Virus record (IMG/VR): IMGVR_UViG_3300007538_000027
Span: 1-61,011 of that record
DNA from: a virus
DNA: 61,011 bases
Direction: 5' to 3' (one strand)
Within the stretch, counting starts at the first letter, position 1. Every line of letters starts with the position of its first letter. Position numbers and translations under genes: made by a program. A model generated the notes under the pieces. It made no database searches and was not told the DNA's origin. It saw nothing but the letters and a program-made list of their open reading frames with translations. Positions 8,105 through 14,691 of the stretch are shown one piece after another.

Positions 8105-8106
8105 TT

Positions 8107-8499
8107 ATGAAAACTAAAAACGTAAAAGTTAAAGTTAATGATGTAAAACAAGGTAGAATTATTTACACTGCGCACCCTGTTTACGGTATTGTTAAAAAAT
8201 TGATTACTAGCGCGCCTTATATGGTAGCGGGTATCGGTTTATTTGCTAAGTGTAAAACTTTTTACAATATTAAATCGTATGATGATCATTTTTCATTGTG
8301 CGATAGTGGTATTACTTTAGGTAATAGCTACAACGGACGCCGATCATTTTTCAAATTAAAACAAGCTGAAGAATGGGTGAATAAATGGAAAAATGATCAA
8401 GGTTTTATTGCACAACATAAACGCCACACTGACTTCATAGAGGATTATGATCAATATATGGATTATGAAGATGAATCAGATTATGGTTATGATGTTTAA
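8107..8499 (+). CDS. Hypothetical protein with acidic tail
   Basis: 131 codons from 8107. This start is preferred to the ATG at 8101 because AAAGGAG lies 8 bases before it but only 2 before the other. Basic N-terminus, very acidic Tyr/Asp-rich C-terminal 25 residues. No recognised family. Confidence 0.65.
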   Translation: MKTKNVKVKVNDVKQGRIIYTAHPVYGIVKKLITSAPYMVAGIGLFAKCKTFYNIKSYDDHFSLCDSGITLGNSYNGRRSFFKLKQAEEWVNKWKNDQGFIAQHKRHTDFIEDYDQYMDYEDESDYGYDV

Positions 8500-8510
8500 T
8501 AAATAACACA

Positions 8511-8539
8511 TTGACTTTTAAACCTTGAGGCTTTATATT
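8511..8539 (+). promoter_or_regulatory. Sigma70-type promoter
   Basis: TTGACT, 17-bp spacer, TATATT. Confidence 0.7.
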
Positions 8540-8587
8540 AAGGTCTCAATATTAAGAGCCAATACATAACACAAGGGTTAACACCAA

Positions 8588-8743
8588 ATGAATACACTAA
8601 TTGCTTTAGTTTTCACATACACAATATCAGGTCAAGTATATCAAGAGATCCCAGAGTCATTTTACTCAATGGAAGATTGCGTTAATGTAATAATTGAGAA
8701 TAACTTGGGTAACCAATTTCAATGTGTTGTAGTGAGTCAATAA
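8588..8743 (+). CDS. Small hypothetical protein, hydrophobic start
   Basis: 51 residues. The first 14 are hydrophobic (MNTLIALVFTYTIS) without a basic start, followed by a polar part with two Cys. Possibly exported or membrane-associated; weak. Confidence 0.5.
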   Translation: MNTLIALVFTYTISGQVYQEIPESFYSMEDCVNVIIENNLGNQFQCVVVSQ

Positions 8744-8755
8744 GGAAGTAGGATT

Positions 8756-9019
8756 ATGTTAAAATTAGAAATAAACAAAGAGTTAGTTGTCAGTACTTGC
8801 CATGTTACAGAAAACGAGATTAATAGTAATAGCCTAGTGAACTATTCAAGTGACGATTGCAACGTCAGATTGGTTGTAGAACACGCAGCAAAAGACCTTG
8901 GTGATGGTTATCCTAATTTAAAGAGACTAATCAGTTTAGCTCAAGATTTAGATTGCAAGTGGCTAGTATTAGACTGTGATGCTTATCAAGTGGAAGGGTT
9001 GCCAGTATTTGATTGGTAA
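8756..9019 (+). CDS. Hypothetical protein
   Basis: 87 residues behind AAGGAAGTAGG. Acidic, with Cys and Trp residues near the C-terminus. No recognised family. Confidence 0.65.
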   Translation: MLKLEINKELVVSTCHVTENEINSNSLVNYSSDDCNVRLVVEHAAKDLGDGYPNLKRLISLAQDLDCKWLVLDCDAYQVEGLPVFDW

Positions 9020-9044
9020 TTTAAAAATAAACTAAAAATAAGTA

Positions 9045-9072
9045 TTGTATTCTATAATCAGAGTGCTATACT
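9045..9072 (+). promoter_or_regulatory. Sigma70-type promoter with leader hairpin
   Basis: TTGTAT, 16-bp spacer, TATACT. A 7-bp hairpin AGGTAGC/GTTACCT (9082-9100) forms the start of the leader. Confidence 0.6.
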
Positions 9073-9120
9073 TGTTTCATCAGGTAGCAGCTCGTTACCT
9101 CACTTGAAGAGATTAAGATT

Positions 9121-9288
9121 ATGAAAACTAAAACTTTCCAATACAAAGGTAAAACTGTAACAGTTGAAAGAGTTTGCTTACAGACTGCTTGGAATGGCCT
9201 TATAGTAAGATACCATTATTTTATTCACTTAACTTCTGCAAAGCATATGGTAGATAAGTATTATCTTAGATTACTAAAACCAGTATAG
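9121..9288 (+). CDS. Small basic hypothetical protein
   Basis: 55 residues (begins MKTKTFQYKGKTVTVERV, ends LRLLKPV), basic and beta-like at the start. Last gene of the rightward early region; a terminator follows at 9299. Confidence 0.6.
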   Translation: MKTKTFQYKGKTVTVERVCLQTAWNGLIVRYHYFIHLTSAKHMVDKYYLRLLKPV

Positions 9289-9298
9289 TATAAACAAG

Positions 9299-9323
9299 AA
9301 AGCCGCCCAATAGAGGCGGCTTT
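9299..9323. terminator. Terminator between convergent units
   Basis: 9-bp GC-rich stem AAAGCCGCC/GGCGGCTTT with a 7-base loop. A/T on both sides allows use from either strand. It separates the early rightward genes from the leftward operon at 9446-10651. Confidence 0.75.
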
Positions 9324-9445
9324 ATCATATCCACAATTTAACACTATACAACGCCATAGGATGCGATTTAAGAGGGTTTATTGCTAAGGTGGTGTAATGG
9401 GGTGAATGTTAGTACAAAGTTGGTCTATGATGGTTTGAGCTAGTT

Positions 9446-9739
9446 TTAAGTGGGATACTCTAATTTGTTTCTAGCCTCAAATTCTAAGTTAAGTTTGTGT
9501 ATCACTCCACCATGATCATTGACACTATTAATTAAACTTTGTATTACCTTGTCTGGTATACCGTCATAACCTAATAACAGTCCATCATAAAACACCTTCA
9601 TAAACTCTTTATCATTGTCAAGTAATGCACTCATAAACCAACTAGATGCCATTTCGGCAGCATCATTTACACTAAATATAATACCGTTGTCATCTAAGCT
9701 AAAAGTTTTCAAGTTCCCTGTTGTATGCTTGTTTATCAT
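9446..9739 (-). CDS. Hypothetical protein
   Basis: 97 residues, acidic. Its start overlaps the end of the initiator-like gene by 41 bases and lies behind GAGGAA, so it is coupled to that gene. No recognised family. Confidence 0.6.
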   Translation of the reverse strand: MINKHTTGNLKTFSLDDNGIIFSVNDAAEMASSWFMSALLDNDKEFMKVFYDGLLLGYDGIPDKVIQSLINSVNDHGGVIHKLNLEFEARNKLEYPT

Positions 9740-10433
9740 TTAATTGTAGTTCCTCATCATTTTCAGTTATCAAACTATCTCTTTGTTCATTTCTCAAATC
9801 AAAGAGAATTTTAAAATCACCGTCTTTAAGTTCATCTTGCATTGAAAACTTAACACCAAAGATTTTCTTATCATAAAGTATGTTAGATGTCTTATCACCT
9901 TGAAGGTATAAACCTGTCATCAATTCATAATGTTTATTAAGTAAGAAATACTTGAGTTGTAAACTTGACCAACTAGGATCAGTTTTTTCATTGTTAAACA
10001 AGTCTAGTAGGTAATCGCGCTTACTTTCAGCATTGCGGAAAAACTTAGTTAGTTGGGAGGATTGTAATTTGTACCTATCATCATTAACAAGGTCCACAAC
10101 TTCCGAATACAAACACCTAGATAGATGTCCTGATTTACTTCTACTTGTTGAATAGGTGACTATCCCAAAAGCCTTAAAGTCTTCAATCTTCCTTTGTACG
10201 GTAGATATACTAGTACCACACTGTAAGGCTATATACTCTAAACTCATTGCTGTTTTAACTTTCTTTCTTGTATTGTAATTAAAACTAGAGAATAGATAAC
10301 AATATATAACCTTATGAGCTAACCCTAGTTTAAGTGTTAACTCTTTACCTTGAGAGGTATCTATTCGTAGTACCTTTTCAGCTTGTCTCAATATGGTAGG
10401 TATCTTGTCGAATGTATCTTTTAATGCAGTCAT
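9699..10433 (-). CDS. Winged-helix protein, replication-initiator-like
   Basis: 244 residues. A helix-turn-helix of the HTH_36 kind lies at about 62-100 (MSLEYIALQCGTSISTVQRKI...), preceded by a helical region (about 28-60) typical of phage and plasmid replication proteins of that class. The rest is helical and acidic at the C-terminus. It starts 5 bases after the upstream small gene with a weak ribosome site. Its place beside a 3-kb non-coding region with DnaA-box-like repeats suggests a role in origin recognition; a plain transcription regulator is the alternative. Confidence 0.7.
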   Translation of the reverse strand: MTALKDTFDKIPTILRQAEKVLRIDTSQGKELTLKLGLAHKVIYCYLFSSFNYNTRKKVKTAMSLEYIALQCGTSISTVQRKIEDFKAFGIVTYSTSRSKSGHLSRCLYSEVVDLVNDDRYKLQSSQLTKFFRNAESKRDYLLDLFNNEKTDPSWSSLQLKYFLLNKHYELMTGLYLQGDKTSNILYDKKIFGVKFSMQDELKDGDFKILFDLRNEQRDSLITENDEELQLNDKQAYNRELENF

Positions 10434-10438
10434 ACATA

Positions 10439-10651
10439 TTATAATGACTTTTTAAGGATAAGAAACAACTCATAAGCGATTGCCATATCAAAGAGTAATC
10501 CAATCTTTTTGGCTTTACGTGCCCGATACTTTCTACTGTTAAACTGTTCAGCAGTCACAGCACCTGTTAAAAGGTCGTCTATGAGTTCCCTAGTCTGATG
10601 AGATAAATTAAAACTCTTTGTATATGCTTCTAGTGTGTTGTCATTAATCAT
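10439..10651 (-). CDS. Small helical protein, first gene of leftward operon
   Basis: 70 residues behind AAAGGAG at 9-base spacing. Helical with a basic centre (SRKYRARKAKKIG). It precedes and is probably coupled to the initiator-like gene. Could be a small regulator; no family recognised. Confidence 0.6.
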   Translation of the reverse strand: MINDNTLEAYTKSFNLSHQTRELIDDLLTGAVTAEQFNSRKYRARKAKKIGLLFDMAIAYELFLILKKSL

Positions 10652-10685
10652 GTTTGTATTACTCCTTTTATGTACCTATGCAATA

Positions 10686-10714
10686 ATGATACCAGTTATA
10701 AAACACTCACTCAA
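10686..10714 (-). promoter_or_regulatory. Leftward sigma70-type promoter
   Basis: On the minus strand TTGAGT, 17-bp spacer, TATCAT, 35 bp upstream of the gene at 10651. Confidence 0.5.
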
Positions 10715-11007
10715 TAGTAATGAATCAATAATATTATCTTATCGACATAATAGTGTCGTTTACACCAAAGTTCATAATAAAGTATAAGGTAATATCTTGT
10801 TGGTATTAAGTACCTTTACTGATGGTTAAATAATGTACTTCACCTATATTCATTTTGACCTATGTAGTAGATCCTTAGCTATCGCGAATTTAATAATTTT
10901 CCCAACTTTTTAGAATTGACAACACTGACAAAGCTACAACTGACAAATTGAATAGTGAAAACCAATTTTATGAATAGTGTATAATGAGTTTGGTTTGTAT
11001 GATGGGG

Positions 11008-11026
11008 TTTATTGAGGTAGGGTACA
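11008..11026 (+). repeat. 19-mer shared with 49624-49642
   Basis: TTTATTGAGGTAGGGTACA occurs identically here and at 49624-49642, both times in the non-coding start region beside a leftward promoter. A phage regulatory element is likely. Confidence 0.6.
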
Positions 11027-11082
11027 TTTAAAATAGTACTTGAATTGTGATTGCTACAATACTAAAAAATAGCTTGACATAT

Positions 11083-11102
11083 AAACCTAGATGCATTATG
11101 CA
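11083..11102 (+). repeat. 20-mer direct repeat, copy 1
   Basis: AAACCTAGATGCATTATGCA; copy 2 at 11242-11261 differs at two positions. It contains the dyad TGCAT-T-ATGCA and overlaps a possible promoter (TTGACA at 11074-11079, TATGCA at 11097-11102). Confidence 0.5.
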
Positions 11103-11120
11103 AAACAAAATACTACTAAA

Positions 11121-11135
11121 TGATAATAATTATCA
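11121..11135. promoter_or_regulatory. Perfect Fur-box-like palindrome
   Basis: TGATAATAATTATCA matches the 7-1-7 Fur consensus TGATAATNATTATCA at all 14 fixed positions and lies 20-35 bp downstream of the promoter-like element at 11074-11102, where a repressor could block it. Confidence 0.55.
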
Positions 11136-11241
11136 TTAGCATTATTATTTGTAACAATGTCAGCTACTAAACAACTGGACACATTAAGCACAGGTTTATT
11201 GTTGAATGTCAACATATACCGTTATAACTAAATGTTATTAA

Positions 11242-11261
11242 AAACCTATATGCATTACGCA
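11242..11261 (+). repeat. 20-mer direct repeat, copy 2
   Basis: AAACCTATATGCATTACGCA, 18 of 20 bases identical to 11083-11102. Confidence 0.5.
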
Positions 11262-11326
11262 TGCCAAGATCTGAAGAATTGAGATCTATTTGTTTTGATA
11301 CCAGTATAAGGGTACAACATTATAAA

Positions 11327-11356
11327 GGCTTAAAACGCTTCCTATTGCGTTTAAGC
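11327..11356 (+). repeat. Inverted repeat containing a 19-mer shared with 13854
   Basis: GCTTAAAACGC and GCGTTTAAGC form a stem with one bulged A (11328-11356). The first 19 bases from 11327, GGCTTAAAACGCTTCCTAT, recur exactly at 13854-13872. Confidence 0.5.
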
Positions 11357-11362
11357 AGAGAA

Positions 11363-11377
11363 TGAGAATTATTATCG
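11363..11377. promoter_or_regulatory. Fur-box-like palindrome, degenerate
   Basis: TGAGAATTATTATCG differs at two fixed positions from TGATAATNATTATCA. It lies about 40 bp upstream of the promoter of the gene at 11486. Confidence 0.35.
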
Positions 11378-11415
11378 TTTAGATAAATTAATTTAGATTT
11401 ATTTTCAATTAGGGG

Positions 11416-11443
11416 TTGTTTTATTAATTCAAAGGAGTATACT
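11416..11443 (+). promoter_or_regulatory. Sigma70-type promoter
   Basis: TTGTTT, 16-bp spacer, TATACT, 42 bp before the start codon at 11486. The -10 lies in the small palindrome GAGTATACTC. Confidence 0.55.
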
Positions 11444-11485
11444 CTTTATATCGAAACAAAACCTAACAAGTAAACGGGATTCAAA

Positions 11486-11722
11486 ATGTTAAAATTCACA
11501 CGTAAATATAAAGGTTGTTACACAGCTACCATTCAAGGTGTTACTTTTAGAGTTGAAGCTTTAGATGAGCCTTGCGGCAAGGATAACTGGGCTGTCAGGA
11601 TCGATGGTGATAGAGATTGTGATTGGGTAGCTTACTTTGTAACTAAAAGAGAATGTGTGGAAAGTGCAAACAGAACAGCAACATATTGCCTTGCACGTTT
11701 GATTAGAGAATTTGGAGTATAA
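11486..11722 (+). CDS. Small hypothetical protein
   Basis: 78 residues (begins MLKFTRKYKGCYTATIQGV), beta-rich with five cysteines. Own promoter; the leader has no strong ribosome site. Product unknown. It is one of only two genes in the 10.7-13.9 kb region. Confidence 0.6.
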   Translation: MLKFTRKYKGCYTATIQGVTFRVEALDEPCGKDNWAVRIDGDRDCDWVAYFVTKRECVESANRTATYCLARLIREFGV

Positions 11723-11729
11723 TATTATC

Positions 11730-11939
11730 ATGTACACTAGAAATCACAGTAATCAGCTTATTGAAATTGAACTGAAAGGGAGATTATCTGTCAAGGTATT
11801 AAACCTAATCAGGACTGTTTATTTAAATCTAAATGATAATCATTACTATGTAAAATACAATAGTGATTATGTAAAGGTGTTAAAGGTAAGTAATGGTAAT
11901 GAAATATGGTGGAGGGGTAGTTTAGCACAATGCCAATGA
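11730..11939 (+). CDS. Small hypothetical protein
   Basis: 69 residues from the ATG at 11730, behind GGAG at 12-base spacing and 7 bases after the preceding stop. Contains a degenerate Fur-like palindrome inside the frame (11834-11848), probably chance. A strong terminator follows. Confidence 0.55.
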   Translation: MYTRNHSNQLIEIELKGRLSVKVLNLIRTVYLNLNDNHYYVKYNSDYVKVLKVSNGNEIWWRGSLAQCQ

Positions 11940-11960
11940 GAATAGTTATCGTTGAAATTT

Positions 11961-11983
11961 AGCCCACCTCTGGTGGGTTTTTT
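11961..11983 (+). terminator. Rho-independent terminator
   Basis: Stem CCCACC/GGTGGG with TCT loop and six T residues. Nearly the same terminator, including the downstream TTCATACCT, is at 60299. Confidence 0.85.
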
Positions 11984-12001
11984 CATACCTATAATTTACC
12001 C

Positions 12002-12055
12002 TGTTGATAACTTATCAACAACCATCATACTTAATGTGAATAACCCTGTGGATAA
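12002..12055. promoter_or_regulatory. Cluster of DnaA-box-like sites
   Basis: Four 9-mers in 54 bp: TGTTGATAA (12002-12010) and TTATCAACA (12012-12020) as a 9-1-9 dyad with one mismatch each, then TGTGAATAA (12035-12043) and TGTGGATAA (12047-12055), which on the minus strand read TTATTCACA and TTATCCACA, perfect fits to TTATNCACA. Next to AT-rich DNA and 1.5 kb from an initiator-like gene this is origin-like. Confidence 0.55.
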
Positions 12056-12503
12056 AACCTAATTTCAACGATCTATTTCTTTCTATACCAATGTAAAGGT
12101 AAACAAGATAATAGCTTAAATCGCTGTTTAAGAGGCTTATAATTAATATTGTAATTAGCTAATGTAATGTTGTGTTTAACACTATAATTTAATTGGCACA
12201 GGATGTGCATAGTTTATTATGTTGGCACCAATTAGGTGCAATAATGTAATGGCTGTCACTGTGTGACTAAGTGTTAGAAGTGTTGAGTATGTGATTAGAG
12301 GTAATGTAAGGCTTTACTTATAACCGCTAGGTTAACTAACATAATGGTAGAACCGTTGGTTCAATATATTAATGTGTGGAGGAGTGAAGGGGGAGAATTG
12401 TTAATGTATTACGAAGGAATGCTTAGGGTTATACCGTTAGGTATGAAATTGTATTAAGTACGAACCAACGGTTCAATAGTATAATGGTAGGTAACTTTTA
12501 AAT

Positions 12504-12603
12504 TGTGATGACGGATGAAGTTGGCGAGCTAACGAGTGAGTGAAACGAACGAGGTTATGCTTAACAATCTTTCATCCCTTCACCTTCGATGCATCGCATC
12601 ACA
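12504..12603. repeat. Nested 100-base dyad structure
   Basis: Outer 7-bp stem TGTGATG (12504-12510) with CATCACA (12597-12603); inner 7-bp stem GGATGAA (12513-12519) with TTCATCC (12571-12577); and the 10-bp palindrome CGATGCATCG (12587-12596) between the two right arms. It looks like a structured RNA or a site for a dimeric binder. Confidence 0.45.
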
Positions 12604-12655
12604 CTTTAATATAGTTGGTGGCTACACCCGCCACAATAGAGAACAATAACACTAA

Positions 12656-12670
12656 TGATAATCATTACCA
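12656..12670. promoter_or_regulatory. Fur-box-like palindrome
   Basis: TGATAATCATTACCA has one mismatch to TGATAATNATTATCA. No adjacent gene start, which is unusual for a Fur operator. Confidence 0.4.
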
Positions 12671-13470
12671 TTTACACTGTGAATACTAATACAAATGATA
12701 AGTGTTCTCGTTTACAAATGTAATTAATTGGAACCGTTGAGGTTCAACTATAATAGTGTGCTAATAAGAATCATTCGTATTTAACTCAGGTTATACATGT
12801 GTATTAAAACTGGGTAAAGGTTAACGAGGTTGAATAGAGTTAGTTTGTGAGGTGTGTTGGTCTAAGTTGGTGCCGATTGTAGGCACAGCAAGGGTTTGAG
12901 AGGCATACAAATATTTCATATGGACGAAGATGATAATAAGTCTCATTCGCACTGGGTTAAGCACCACTCTTGGTGAACTTAAGGTTTACCCACATTATAA
13001 CCCACCCAACACTATACTATTGTGCCCACGGCACCACCACATACACCTGTCAGTCACCATTAATCCTCACACCAAAGGTGTAACATATAGATATTTTCTG
13101 TCCCACACAGGGACAAACAGAGGTGCCATTTTATTACCCCAAAAATAGGGGGTGGGTGTTTAGTAAACTCAACATTATAAATTTATCATACCTACCATAA
13201 TCTCTGTAAGCATCACAGTTAAGTTATAATTCTATAATAGTACATTGGCCTTACTAATAGTGTTACAGCCTCTTAGATGGCTTCTATGGAAGCTACAATG
13301 ATATTCGGTGATGTGTATATTGGTGTAGGATATTTTATGTAGGGGTTTATACAGGAATGGGGTGCTATATTTAGATTGGTAAAATCGGGAGGGGTGTATA
13401 ATTTGTAATATAACAACAATAAGGTTGCACAGGGTTAGGATGTACTGATAATAACATTAGAATAAAACTA

Positions 13471-13649
13471 CTGTTGTTATATACAGTGTATTAGTCTATT
13501 AATACAGTATACAAAGTATTGATATCCTTATTTAATATACCTGTTTATATGTACAGTGCTGTATGAATATACAGTAGTTAACATAATAGAATATCACACT
13601 AAATAATGAACAGTGTACACAATAATATTATAGCTGTACATTTATACAG
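13471..13649. promoter_or_regulatory. Array of four LexA/SOS-box-like sites
   Basis: CTGTTGTTATATACAG (13471-13486), CTGTTTATATGTACAG (13541-13556), CTGTATGAATATACAG (13559-13574) and CTGTACATTTATACAG (13634-13649) all fit CTGT-N8-ACAG with an AT-rich core, two or three changes from the gammaproteobacterial LexA consensus. None precedes a gene. Alternative: operators for a phage repressor with similar specificity. Confidence 0.6.
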
Positions 13650-13853
13650 TATTAACCAACACATTCAGTTTAAAGTATTACAGTTGTAATCGTTAGCCAA
13701 CTAGATTAAAAACAATGTTTTCTATATTAATATTGGTATCTAATAGTAAATGGTGGATAAACTACTGTGTTATAATGTAATGAGGTGAGCTGAATGAAGC
13801 TGTGAGAGGAGATAATTAAGAAGTGTTATGGTTGTGAGGGTATTGTGTAAGAC

Positions 13854-13872
13854 GGCTTAAAACGCTTCCTAT
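13854..13872 (+). repeat. 19-mer shared with 11327-11345
   Basis: GGCTTAAAACGCTTCCTAT, identical to 11327-11345; the two copies bracket most of the 11.3-13.9 kb region in the same orientation. Confidence 0.6.
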
Positions 13873-13893
13873 AGAGTCATAGAATATACATAG

Positions 13894-13929
13894 AAAAACA
13901 CCACCTCAATTGTTATACTGAAGTGGTGT
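13894..13929 (-). terminator. Terminator of the long leftward block
   Basis: Minus-strand stem ACACCAC/GTGGTGT, extended by weaker pairs, followed by five T residues. It lies directly after the last leftward gene (13935). Confidence 0.8.
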
Positions 13930-13934
13930 GATGT

Positions 13935-14159
13935 TTACTCCTTGTAACTTTCTAGTAACTCTTTAAACTCTCTTAGTACCATTAACATATCTGTATTACA
14001 TTGTGGTGGTAAGTCTAGAGGTGGTGCATAATAAATATTTTCACACCGTTGTATGAACTGTTCAATCTTCTCAGCAGAACGAATAAACTCATCCATTATC
14101 CATTCATCTGGACGCTCTACTCTCCAGTATTTTAAATGGTCACTTAGTTTAATTGACAT
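13935..14159 (-). CDS. Small hypothetical protein
   Basis: 74 residues, helical and acidic, start overlapping the end of the upstream gene by 11 bases. Last gene of the leftward block. No recognised family. Confidence 0.65.
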   Translation of the reverse strand: MSIKLSDHLKYWRVERPDEWIMDEFIRSAEKIEQFIQRCENIYYAPPLDLPPQCNTDMLMVLREFKELLESYKE

Positions 14160-14355
14160 TATTCACCTCCTTACTTACTTTAATAATATGCTCCAGTAAA
14201 TAATCATTATCTTTGCAATATTCAATAAATTTGTCTAAAGTAACATACCCATCTGGACAACTACCATATAGTCTATTGTTAACTTCGAATTCATCTTTAA
14301 GGTACTTTAAATCCTCTGCTAGTTGCATTATTTTCTTAACCTTATCATCTACCAT
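14149..14355 (-). CDS. Small hypothetical protein
   Basis: 68 residues behind AGGAGAATCAAT. Helical with Lys/Asp-rich ends. Overlaps the next gene, so coupled. No recognised family. Confidence 0.65.
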   Translation of the reverse strand: MVDDKVKKIMQLAEDLKYLKDEFEVNNRLYGSCPDGYVTLDKFIEYCKDNDYLLEHIIKVSKEVNNVN

Positions 14356-14370
14356 ATTGATTCTCCTCAG

Positions 14371-14691
14371 CTACTTAGCCACCCATTTAATACTACGAAC
14401 CTCTTTAGGTTCCACTTCAACCATATCATCAAATGACTGCCATGTGAACCCTGCATCTTCCCAACTGTTATCACCTGAGTATGTGCATACATCAAACATA
14501 AAATATCGTGGTGTATTGTCATCAATAATCTCAACTACACGAGACTCTTCTACACGCCAACGATACTCTACTGAATCACCTTGCCACTTAGCTGGGAAAC
14601 ATTCTGATAATGTCTCACGTAAACCTTCAATAGAGACATCATAACCTCTTTCAATATTATATTCAATCAATAATTGTGCTAATGTTTTCAT
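14371..14691 (-). CDS. Hypothetical protein
   Basis: 106 residues; start overlaps the stop of the upstream gene (TAATG arrangement at 14691). Acidic, with several Trp. No recognised family. Confidence 0.7.
   Translation of the reverse strand: MKTLAQLLIEYNIERGYDVSIEGLRETLSECFPAKWQGDSVEYRWRVEESRVVEIIDDNTPRYFMFDVCTYSGDNSWEDAGFTWQSFDDMVEVEPKEVRSIKWVAK

Larger units (their letters stand above)
10715..11415. other. Non-coding region with repeats and Fur-like palindromes
   Basis: No credible gene in about 700 bases. It contains two CTGACAAA repeats (10925-10946), a 19-mer shared with 49624 (11008-11026), a promoter-like TTGACA-N17-TATGCA (11074-11102), a 20-mer repeated with two changes (11083 and 11242), Fur-like palindromes (11121, 11363), a TGTTGA-ATG-TCAACA dyad (11200-11214) and a 19-mer shared with 13854 (11327-11345). 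Confidence 0.55.
12172..12745 (+). repeat. Family of eight mini-hairpins with different but complementary arms
   Basis: Units: 12172-12182 GTGTT/AACAC, 12196-12208 GCACA/TGTGC, 12225-12239 GCACC/GGTGC, 12321-12334 TAACC/GGTTA, 12350-12362 GAACC/GGTTC, 12431-12444 ATACC/GGTAT, 12462-12474 GAACC/GGTTC, 12731-12745 GAACC/GGTTC. Loops are 1-5 bases. Most are followed within 15 bases by an ATAAT-like tail (ATAATGGTAG twice). The arms change together, so pairing rather than sequence is kept. Confidence 0.55.
11984..13893. other. Non-coding region between convergent genes: candidate origin/regulatory centre
   Basis: 1.9 kb without a credible gene, lying between a rightward terminator (11961) and the terminator of the long leftward block (13894). 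Promoters for flanking genes are not needed here, yet the region is full of ordered signals: DnaA-box-like sites (12002-12055), eight mini-hairpins (12172-12745), a nested dyad (12504-12603), a Fur-like site (12656), small hairpins such as TGTCCC/GGGACA near 13099 and four LexA-type boxes (13471-13649). An origin of replication, a partition site or structured RNAs are possible readings. Confidence 0.6.

Noticed and set aside
12172-12745. CRISPR array
   Set aside because: The repeated units have different arms and no constant repeat or spacer length.
12930-13148. 72-codon rightward open frame in the non-coding region
   Set aside because: No ribosome site, His/Pro-rich composition unlike neighbours, and it covers several small dyads; treated as chance.
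13277-13400. Short rightward frame beginning MASMEATMIFGD with an in-frame TAG
   Set aside because: No ribosome site and interrupted; not supported.
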